Positions 1-5,046 of a stretch of DNA of 5,046 nucleotides are shown piece after piece; the first letter of the stretch is position 1, and every line of letters starts with the position of its first letter. The notes under the pieces were generated by a model that had not been told where the DNA came from, did not search any database, and was given only the letters and a program-made list of their open reading frames with translations. The DNA is from Bacillota bacterium (GTDB lineage Bacteria; Bacillota; Dehalobacteriia; UBA4068): contig JAFSIU010000021.1 in the NCBI GenBank assembly GCA_017439615.1, forward strand, positions 1-5,046, read 5' to 3'. Made by a program: the position numbers and the translations under genes.

Positions 1-522
1 ATAGAAGCAGAAGCTTTTCCGTCTGAACAGGGACAGCTGATAATCTCTGCTTCCGACAGCAGTGCAGAAAATATGGAAATTCTGAAGGGCATTGTTTTAA
101 AAGCAATAACTGCAGTGAAACGAGTTACTTCCTTGAATACAGATGAATATGATATTCATATAAATTTTGAGCTTGCAGGATCGCGGCCTGATGCGTCTTA
201 TGAACTTGCGGCTGCAGCAGCAATATTTTCCGCTTGCTGCGGAAAATACATCAAACCCGCACTTTTACTTTGCGGTGAGCTGCATATATCAGGTGAACTG
301 ATAGTGATAAAAGAAGCATATGCAAAATGCGATTTCATTTCAAACTATCCGGACATCAGTATGTTAAGCAACAGCATTGTTCCGCATAAACAAATTGAGT
401 GTATTAAAAATCTCAGCGAATGCTTCAGTAAAATATTCTGCGCTCCTTCAGCGCATAAAGTCATTAATCTTGATTTTGGCAAGCAGCGTTTAAGAGACCA
501 AATAAGCGGTGCAGAACAATAA
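1..522 (+). CDS. lonB: LonB-like ATP-dependent protease, C-terminal protease domain (5' partial, divergent)
   Basis: The frame is open from base 1 to a TAA at 520-522, giving 173 residues of the end of a longer protein; the ATG at 73 is internal. The sequence follows the Lon proteolytic domain: a strand starting IEAEAF, then YDIHINF (148-168), then a helix and a GEL..SG strand pair. YDIHINF is the form I associate with Firmicute LonB, and LonB directly upstream of LonA is the usual order. LonB is a AAA+ serine protease with a Ser-Lys dyad. A candidate Ser (codon 196-198) and Lys (325-327) are 43 residues apart, exactly as in the LonA encoded next door. However, the normally invariant PxDGPSAG around the serine reads RPDASYEL, and the aligned TGE reads CGE. 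Seven cysteines occur in the last 149 residues, as many as in the whole 784-residue LonA. The protein may be catalytically altered. A ChlI/ComM-type S5-fold domain is the alternative, but that domain is N-terminal in its family, whereas this one ends the protein. Confidence 0.75.
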   Translation: MEAEAFPSEQGQLIISASDSSAENMEILKGIVLKAITAVKRVTSLNTDEYDIHINFELAGSRPDASYELAAAAAIFSACCGKYIKPALLLCGELHISGELIVIKEAYAKCDFISNYPDISMLSNSIVPHKQIECIKNLSECFSKIFCAPSAHKVINLDFGKQRLRDQISGAEQ

Positions 523-545
523 TACTTTTCTTTTATGAAGATATA

Positions 546-554
546 TGATATACT
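546..554 (+). promoter_or_regulatory. Extended -10 promoter for lon
   Basis: TGATATACT combines an extended -10 TGn with TATACT (549-554), a 5/6 match to TATAAT. The -35 position at 17 bp spacing (526-531, TTTTCT) is weak, which is the normal compensation at extended -10 promoters. Transcription would begin near 561, giving a leader of about 20 nt that carries only the ribosome binding site. I see neither a CIRCE inverted repeat nor a CtsR-type GGTCAAA direct repeat in this gap, so heat-shock control by those repressors is not indicated here. Confidence 0.5.
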
Positions 555-570
555 ATTTTATTATTTATTG

Positions 571-577
571 AGAGGTG
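571..577 (+). promoter_or_regulatory. Ribosome binding site of lon
   Basis: AGAGGTG lies 4 nt before the ATG at 582. An in-frame TGA at 546-548 and the absence of any other start codon after it fix the lon start here. The same GGTG-plus-4/5-nt pattern recurs before valS and the membrane-protein gene. Confidence 0.85.
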
Positions 578-581
578 TTTT

Positions 582-2936
582 ATGTCCCCTGTAAAAATTC
601 ATGAAATGCCAATGCTGCCTTTGAGAGGTATGCTGGTATTCCCTTATACAGTAATCCATCTTGATGTTGGTCGCCCGAAATCAATGGCTGCTATCGATAA
701 GGCAATGGAAACCGAAGAAAAGCTGGTATTCCTGGTTATGCAAAAGGATGCCAAAACAGAGGATCCTGCAATAGAAGAGCTTTATGATGTTGGTACGATT
801 TGCCGTATCAAGCAATGCATAAAGCTTCCTGCAGGTGCTTATCGCATTATGATCGAAGCTGTGTCTCGTGCACAATTGCGTAAATATATTGCAAATGAGC
901 CTTATATCACAGCAGGTATTGTCAAGAAAAAGGAAATTCCCGGTGCTGAAGAAGAAATGCTCAGCGCCTATTGCCGTGTGCTTATGCATCAGTTTGAAGA
1001 GTTTACCAAAGGCGATAAGAGAATCAATCAAGATATGCTCAATGCGCTTAATGAGGTTACCAATCCCGGACAGCTGACAGATATGATAATTACATATCTG
1101 ACCTTTAATTTGTCTTTCAAGCAGACTATGCTGGCGCAATTCAATGTTGAAAAGCGTTTTATTATGCTGCTTGAAATCTTGGAGAAAGAAAGTAATATCA
1201 AAGAGTGGGAAAAGGTCATCAATGACAAGGTCAATGCACAGGTCGAGCAGAATCAAAAGGAATATTATCTGCGTGAGCGTATGAAAGCCATTCAGGATGA
1301 ATTGGGCGAAAAGGAAATGCAGGCTCAGGAAATCGAAGAGCTGCGCAACCGTCAGGCAGCTCTTGCTTTGCCCGATTATGTCAATGAAAGACTTGATCTT
1401 GAGATCAAGCGTCTTGAGAGAATGCCCTCCAATGCCTCCGAATATTTTGTTCTGCATAATTATATCGATTGGCTGCTTGGAATTCCGTGGACAGAAACAA
1501 CTGTTGACAGAGATGATATCAAAATTGCTGAAGAAGTTCTTGACAAAGACCATTTCGGCCTTGAAAAGCCAAAGGAAAGGATTCTGGAATATCTTGCTGC
1601 CAAACAATTAAGCGGTAAGATCAAAGGCCCCATTCTTTGTCTTGTCGGTCCTCCCGGTGTGGGCAAAACCTCTCTTGCACGTTCCGTTGCAGAAGCATTG
1701 AACAGAAAGTTTGTCCGCATTTCTTTGGGCGGTGTCCGTGATGAAGCAGAGATTCGCGGACACAGAAGAACTTATGTCGCATCCCAACCCGGCAGAATTA
1801 TCCAGAGTATGAAAACAGCAGGCACAAAGAATCCTGTTTTTCTTCTGGATGAAATAGATAAACTTGCCTCTGATTTTCGCGGTGATCCTTCTTCCGCGCT
1901 TCTGGAAGCTCTTGATCCCGAACAGAATGCTAATTTCTCTGACCATTATGTAGAGATTCCTTATGATCTTTCTCAGGTAATGTTTATTACCACTGCCAAT
2001 GTAGCACAGAATATTCCACGTCCGCTGCTTGACAGAATGGAGGTCATTACTCTTTCCGGCTATACCGAAGAAGAAAAGCTGCATATTGCTCAAAAGCATC
2101 TTGTTCCCAAACAGCTTGAAGAGCATAGCTTATCTGATAAAGGCATCAACATCTCCGAAAATGCCCTGCGTTCTATTATCAGACAATATACAAAAGAATC
2201 AGGCGTGCGTGATCTTGAGAGAAAGATCGGCAAGATCTGTCGCTGTATCAGCCGTGATATAGTTGCGGGTAAAAAGGGTGAATTTGCGGTAACTCAGGGC
2301 AATCTGGAAAAATATCTCGGCATTCCGCGTTATTCCTTCGGCAAGACTGCTGCCAAACCCGAGGTGGGTCTGGTAACAGGACTTGCATGGACAGAAGTCG
2401 GCGGCGAACTTTTGAATATTGAAACCAAATCCCTTGCAGGAAGCGGCAAGCTGCACATCACAGGCAAGCTTGGCGATGTTATGAAGGAAAGTGTGCAGAT
2501 CGCTTATACCTATGTCAAATCCATTGCTGATAAAGTAGGTATTCCTCAGCCCCTTGATGAGAAGCTTGATCTGCATGTCCATGTACCTGAGGGTGCTATT
2601 CCAAAGGATGGCCCCTCTGCCGGTATTACTTTGGCAACAGCTATTGCCTCTGAGCTCTCAGGTCGCCCTGTTCGCTCCGATGTGGCCATGACAGGTGAGT
2701 TGACACTCCGCGGCAAAGTGCTTGCCATTGGCGGTGTCAAAGAGAAGGTGCTTGCAGCACGCCGCGGCGGCTGTGATATAGTTATATTGCCTGAAGAAAA
2801 CCGCAAGGATATGGAAGATATCCCTGCAAATATCAAGAAGAAAATGCAGTTTGTTTTTGTATCTCAATTAGAAGAGGTGCTTGACTTGGTTCTTTTGCCT
2901 CGCGAAGAACAAATTGCGGAGAAAACCAATGATTAA
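582..2936 (+). CDS. lon: ATP-dependent protease La (LonA)
   Basis: Cytoplasmic homo-hexameric AAA+ protease that unfolds and degrades misfolded and short-lived regulatory proteins. The protein is 784 residues, a typical full-length LonA. The N-terminal substrate-binding domain (about 1-200) starts at [13 protein letters not shown] and is followed by a helical, coiled-coil-like linker to about 300, including [17 protein letters not shown]. The ATPase domain has Walker A GPPGVGKT (356-363), Walker B VFLLDE (D423, E424), sensor-1 N473 in ITTAN, the arginine-finger region LLDRME (R485) and sensor-2 R543 in SGVRD. The C-terminal protease domain carries KDGPSAG with nucleophile S679 and the partner K722 in GGVKEK. 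Every catalytic element is present, so it should be active. It has its own promoter, follows a LonB-like gene, and its last 8 nt overlap the ysxC start, indicating co-transcription. Long open frames on the other strand are shadows of its codon usage. Confidence 0.98.
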   Translation: MSPVKIHEMPMLPLRGMLVFPYTVIHLDVGRPKSMAAIDKAMETEEKLVFLVMQKDAKTEDPAIEELYDVGTICRIKQCIKLPAGAYRIMIEAVSRAQLRKYIANEPYITAGIVKKKEIPGAEEEMLSAYCRVLMHQFEEFTKGDKRINQDMLNALNEVTNPGQLTDMIITYLTFNLSFKQTMLAQFNVEKRFIMLLEILEKESNIKEWEKVINDKVNAQVEQNQKEYYLRERMKAIQDELGEKEMQAQEIEELRNRQAALALPDYVNERLDLEIKRLERMPSNASEYFVLHNYIDWLLGIPWTETTVDRDDIKIAEEVLDKDHFGLEKPKERILEYLAAKQLSGKIKGPILCLVGPPGVGKTSLARSVAEALNRKFVRISLGGVRDEAEIRGHRRTYVASQPGRIIQSMKTAGTKNPVFLLDEIDKLASDFRGDPSSALLEALDPEQNANFSDHYVEIPYDLSQVMFITTANVAQNIPRPLLDRMEVITLSGYTEEEKLHIAQKHLVPKQLEEHSLSDKGINISENALRSIIRQYTKESGVRDLERKIGKICRCISRDIVAGKKGEFAVTQGNLEKYLGIPRYSFGKTAAKPEVGLVTGLAWTEVGGELLNIETKSLAGSGKLHITGKLGDVMKESVQIAYTYVKSIADKVGIPQPLDEKLDLHVHVPEGAIPKDGPSAGITLATAIASELSGRPVRSDVAMTGELTLRGKVLAIGGVKEKVLAARRGGCDIVILPEENRKDMEDIPANIKKKMQFVFVSQLEEVLDLVLLPREEQIAEKTND
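2918..2922 (+). promoter_or_regulatory. Ribosome binding site of ysxC inside the lon 3' end
   Basis: GGAGA lies 6 nt before ATG at 2929-2931. It selects this start over an in-frame ATG at 2881, which would add 16 residues (beginning [11 protein letters not shown]) that translate lon codons, lack a comparable site and do not resemble the family N terminus. The placement inside lon implies translational coupling. Confidence 0.75.
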
Positions 2937-3597
2937 GATTCGAAAAGCTTCTTTGGCACAGAGTGCTGTCAAGCCAGCGCAATATGTAAATGATGATTTG
3001 CCTCAGATCGTGCTTTTGGGGCGCTCCAATGCGGGCAAATCATCGCTGATAAATTGTGTAATCAATCGCAAGGGGCTGGCAAGAACCTCATCGTCACCGG
3101 GCAAGACAAGGCTTATTAATTTCTATCTCATTGAAGCTCAGCGCAATGAGGAAATAAAAAGCTTTTATATTGTGGATTTGCCCGGCTATGGTTATGCCAA
3201 GGTGGCTAAAACCGAAAGAGATTCATGGCTTGCTATGATAAGCCGCTTCTTAAAGGACAAGCCTGAACAGAAATTTCTATATCAGCTTTTGGATATCCGC
3301 CATGACCCTTCTTTTGAGGACAGGGAAATGAACAAGGCTTTGACCGAAGCAGGCTATGGTATCAATCATATTGCTGCCAAAGCGGACAAGGTCTCAAAGA
3401 ATGAAAAGGCAAGAAATGCCGCAAAAATACGAGGTGAATTCTGTCTGGAAAAGGATGAGCTTATTGTTTTTTCCGCTGTCAGCCGCGAGGGCAGGGAAAG
3501 ACTGCTTGCCGATATCGAAGAAATCGTTTTCGGTCTGCTAGATGCAAAAGTGTCCGAAATGTCATCAGAAGTTGAAGAGGCCGTAAACGAAGAATAA
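2929..3597 (+). CDS. ysxC: Ribosome biogenesis GTP-binding protein YsxC/EngB (YihA family)
   Basis: Cytoplasmic TRAFAC-class GTPase needed for late assembly of the 50S ribosomal subunit; usually essential in bacteria. From the ATG at 2929 it is 222 residues. Motifs in order: G1 GRSNAGKS (31-38), G2 Thr60 within SSPGKTR, G3 DLPGYGYAK (83-91), the family signature LLDIRHDPSFED (120-131), G4 at 150-153 and G5 SA (182-183). The G4 motif reads AKAD where the family usually has TKAD: Ala150 replaces the Thr, while Lys151 and Asp153, the guanine-specificity residue, are kept. Most relatives are about 195-200 residues; the extra length here is an acidic tail after residue 204 (EMSSEVEEAVNEE). The gene starts 8 nt inside lon, the conserved Firmicute lon-ysxC arrangement, and ends just before a terminator, so it closes the lon transcript. 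Confidence 0.96.
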   Translation: MIKIRKASLAQSAVKPAQYVNDDLPQIVLLGRSNAGKSSLINCVINRKGLARTSSSPGKTRLINFYLIEAQRNEEIKSFYIVDLPGYGYAKVAKTERDSWLAMISRFLKDKPEQKFLYQLLDIRHDPSFEDREMNKALTEAGYGINHIAAKADKVSKNEKARNAAKIRGEFCLEKDELIVFSAVSREGRERLLADIEEIVFGLLDAKVSEMSSEVEEAVNEE

Positions 3598-3605
3598 GAA
3601 AACAT

Positions 3606-3646
3606 AAAAAGCACTCCCGACCATATATTTAATCGGGGGTGTTTTT
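3606..3646 (+). terminator. Intrinsic terminator after ysxC
   Basis: A 9-bp stem pairs CACTCCCGA (3612-3620) with TCGGGGGTG (3633-3641). It has one G-U pair, a 12-nt AT-rich loop (3621-3632) and a following T5 (3642-3646). An A5 tract at 3606-3610 can pair with the T5 past a single bulged G at 3611, so the hairpin could also work on the opposite strand. It begins 9 nt after the ysxC stop. Unusually, its 3' arm and T-run are also the translation initiation region of the next gene. Confidence 0.85.
3635..3641 (+). promoter_or_regulatory. Ribosome binding site of the membrane-protein gene, buried in the terminator stem
   Basis: GGGGGTG lies 5 nt (TTTTT) before the ATG at 3647. It matches the GAGGTG-type sites before lon and valS in sequence and spacing. 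All seven bases lie in the 3' arm of the terminator hairpin, so a read-through transcript from ysxC would hide the site in a stem. Confidence 0.6.
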
Positions 3647-4021
3647 ATGCGTTTTTTAAAGAGTTCTATAATTTTTATAGTAGTTTTACTGCTGCAGGCT
3701 GCGGCATTGTATTATATTGCAGAGCTGTTACCGCAGCCATTTTATGCAGTGCCGTTTGTTCTTATAATGCCGGTATTTGCCTTACTTACAACGGTTTTTT
3801 ATCTGGGATATAATGATAAGGTTTTTCTGCTGTTGCTGGAAATCGCAGTTTTACTTGGAGGATTTTGTTTGGTGATTCTTCCGCTTGTAATTCTTTTACC
3901 GGAATATGTTACGGCGAAAGGCTGTATATTATATTGCATTTTCTTGCTTTTGCCTCTTGTACTATGTGGGTTTTCCGCAAGAGCGATTTATTTGCAAAAA
4001 AGCAGGAAAAATAAAGAATAG
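3647..4021 (+). CDS. Small hypothetical integral membrane protein, about four transmembrane segments
   Basis: I do not recognise the family. The 124 residues are overwhelmingly hydrophobic. Likely membrane segments lie at about 6-28, 32-55, 58-84 and 92-116, separated by very short loops (LPQP, GYNDK, PEYVTAK). A basic tail, QKSRKNKE, and a basic N terminus (MRFLK) suggest both ends are cytoplasmic. There is no cleavable signal peptide, metal-binding motif or catalytic signature; one acidic residue, Glu65, falls inside predicted segment 3. An in-frame TAA at 3605-3607 and the GGGGGTG site support the start at 3647. TTA and ATA codons are frequent, so it looks more AT-rich than lon or ysxC. 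It sits 49 nt after ysxC, behind a terminator, and 67 nt before valS. That context gives no functional clue, since both neighbours are soluble housekeeping proteins. Confidence 0.75.
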   Translation: MRFLKSSIIFIVVLLLQAAALYYIAELLPQPFYAVPFVLIMPVFALLTTVFYLGYNDKVFLLLLEIAVLLGGFCLVILPLVILLPEYVTAKGCILYCIFLLLPLVLCGFSARAIYLQKSRKNKE

Positions 4022-4024
4022 ATA

Positions 4025-4054
4025 TTGCATTTTACTTGCATTTCATTGTAAAAT
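4025..4054 (+). promoter_or_regulatory. Possible valS promoter
   Basis: TTGCAT (4025-4030) and TAAAAT (4049-4054, 5/6 to consensus) are 18 bp apart, placing the start of transcription near 4061 with a leader of about 28 nt. The -35 match is only TTG, so the call is tentative. A 7-bp inverted repeat, ATTTTAC (4029-4035) and GTAAAAT (4048-4054), overlaps the -10 box, and TTGCATTT occurs twice, 11 bp apart (4025, 4036). The gap is too short for a T-box leader, and no GC-rich terminator follows the membrane-protein gene. Confidence 0.35.
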
Positions 4055-4078
4055 AAATAATCACGAATAAATTTTTCC

Positions 4079-4084
4079 GAGGTG
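4079..4084 (+). promoter_or_regulatory. Ribosome binding site of valS
   Basis: GAGGTG lies 4 nt before the ATG at 4089. An in-frame TAA at 4068-4070 excludes a longer start. Confidence 0.85.
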
Positions 4085-4088
4085 TGTT

Positions 4089-5046
4089 ATGAACGAAAAG
4101 AAAGAGGCTTTGGCTTCGAATTATGCTCCTGAGGCAGTTGAACAAAAATGGTATGATTTTTGGAAGAAAAACGGCTATTTTTCTTCTGAGGTAAATGTGA
4201 ATGGAGAGCCTTTTTCCATTGTTATGCCGCCGCCCAATGTAACGGGTCAGCTGCATATGGGACATGCTCTTGATAATACAATGCAGGATATCCTTTCCCG
4301 CTTCCGTCGTATGCAGGGCCGAAGAGTTTTGTGGCTGCCCGGCACCGATCATGCAGGCATTGCCACTCAGGCAAAGGTTGAAGAAATGCTTGCAAAGGAG
4401 GGCATTTCTAAGTATGATCTCGGCCGTGAGCCCTTTATTGAAAAGGTATGGGAATGGAAGGACAAATATCATGCCCGCATCGTTTCCCAGCTCGAAAAGC
4501 TCGGCAGCTCCTGCGATTGGGACAAGGAACGCTTCACCTTTGACGAGGGCTGCTCCAAGGCGGTCAATGAGGTTTTCGTTTCTCTTTATAAAAAAGGCCT
4601 TATTTACAGAGGAAGTTATATAGTCAACTGGTGCTCTCATTGCCAGACCACGATTTCCGATATCGAAGTCGAGCACAATGAGAGAGCCGGTCATCTTTGG
4701 TATGTCAAATATCCCTTGAAGGACGGCAGCGGTCATATCATGGTTGCAACCTCCCGTCCCGAAACAATCCCCGGCGATACAGGCGTTGCCGTCAATCCCG
4801 AGGATGAAAGATATAAGGATATGGTTGGCAAAATGGTTATCCTGCCCGTAACAGGCAAGGAAGTCCCCATCGTTGCCGATGCTTATGTTGATAAGGAATA
4901 TGGCACCGGCGCTGTCAAAATCACTCCTGCGCACGACCCCAACGACTTTGAAATGGGTATCAGACATAATATGCCCGTGCTGACTGTTATTGGCAAGGAC
5001 GGTATTATGAATGAGGAAGCCGGCAAATACTGCGGTATGACCACTG
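4089..5046 (+). CDS. valS: Valyl-tRNA synthetase, N-terminal part (3' partial)
   Basis: Class I aminoacyl-tRNA synthetase that charges tRNA-Val with valine in the cytoplasm and hydrolyses mischarged threonyl-tRNA-Val. The window holds 319 codons, about a third of a protein usually near 880-900 residues. It opens with [14 protein letters not shown] (12-25), the start of the catalytic domain. The ATP-binding HIGH-type signature follows in [13 protein letters not shown] (47-59, HMGH at 56-59), then [12 protein letters not shown] (83-94) and [16 protein letters not shown] (180-195). The CP1 editing domain then begins, with TSRPET (221-226), [14 protein letters not shown] (229-242) and [17 protein letters not shown] (272-288). 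The KMSKS loop and anticodon-binding region lie beyond the window. In the editing domain, Pro228 in ETIPGDT stands where I expect a Leu or Phe in many relatives; this is probably lineage variation. Ile- and LeuRS are excluded by the ValRS-type PPPNVTG and [10 protein letters not shown]. Confidence 0.97.
   Translation, partial: MNEKKEALASNYAPEAVEQKWYDFWKKNGYFSSEVNVNGEPFSIVMPPPNVTGQLHMGHALDNTMQDILSRFRRMQGRRVLWLPGTDHAGIATQAKVEEMLAKEGISKYDLGREPFIEKVWEWKDKYHARIVSQLEKLGSSCDWDKERFTFDEGCSKAVNEVFVSLYKKGLIYRGSYIVNWCSHCQTTISDIEVEHNERAGHLWYVKYPLKDGSGHIMVATSRPETIPGDTGVAVNPEDERYKDMVGKMVILPVTGKEVPIVADAYVDKEYGTGAVKITPAHDPNDFEMGIRHNMPVLTVIGKDGIMNEEAGKYCGMTT

Noticed and set aside
73..522. A standalone 149-residue protein starting at ATG 73
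   Set aside because: The frame is open to the window edge, and residues encoded before 73 align with the start of the Lon protease domain, so the ATG is internal.
681..1607. 308-codon open frame on the minus strand opposite lon
   Set aside because: It is fully antisense to the clearly real lon gene, has no recognisable domain, and the other-strand frames within lon look like codon-bias shadows.
1608..2126. 172-codon minus-strand frame within the lon ATPase domain
   Set aside because: It is a shadow of highly conserved lon codons, with no start context or domain support.
2881..2928. Upstream in-frame ATG giving YsxC 16 more residues
   Set aside because: The extra residues translate lon codons in another frame and lack a comparable ribosome binding site; the ATG at 2929 has GGAGA at good spacing and gives a family-like N terminus (MIKIRKA).
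3612..3620. GCACTC-like sequence resembling half of a CIRCE element
   Set aside because: The matching half GAGTGC is absent at the required spacing; the bases are explained by the terminator stem.
4032..4967. 311-codon open frame on the minus strand opposite valS
   Set aside because: The plus strand here encodes an unmistakable valyl-tRNA synthetase with HMGH and editing motifs; the antisense frame shows no family motifs and runs across the valS start and its leader.

Overview
The window is a run of same-strand housekeeping genes from a low-to-moderate GC Gram-positive-type bacterium. It most likely belongs to Bacillota of the Clostridia or Negativicutes kind. The basis is the order lonB-like, lonA, ysxC (engB), which is typical of Firmicutes, together with strong GAGGTG/GGTG Shine-Dalgarno sequences 4-5 nt before ATG and a typical Firmicutes-type intrinsic terminator. 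Genus cannot be read from the sequence.

Layout, all on the plus strand: (1) 1-522, the C-terminal end of a Lon-family protease domain, best explained as a divergent LonB; its 5' part lies outside the window. (2) 523-581, a short AT-rich gap with a good extended -10 promoter and a ribosome binding site. (3) 582-2936, a complete 784-residue LonA with all ATPase motifs and the Ser679/Lys722 protease dyad. (4) 2929-3597, the ribosome-assembly GTPase YsxC/EngB, overlapping lon by 8 nt. (5) 3606-3646, an intrinsic terminator whose 3' arm is also the only visible ribosome binding site of the next gene. (6) 3647-4021, an unrecognised 124-residue protein with about four membrane segments. (7) 4022-4088, a short gap with a possible promoter. 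(8) 4089 to the end, the N-terminal 319 residues of valyl-tRNA synthetase, continuing beyond the window.

Working together: lon and ysxC form a translationally coupled pair linking protein quality control with 50S subunit assembly, and the terminator marks the end of that transcript. The small membrane protein and valS follow as one or two further units. Every gene-free stretch is under 70 bases.

I see no phage, transposon, CRISPR, toxin-antitoxin or other exotic system. The points most worth a second look are the degenerate protease active-site region of the LonB-like protein, the terminator stem that sequesters the start site of the membrane-protein gene, the membrane protein itself, and an atypical G4 motif in YsxC.
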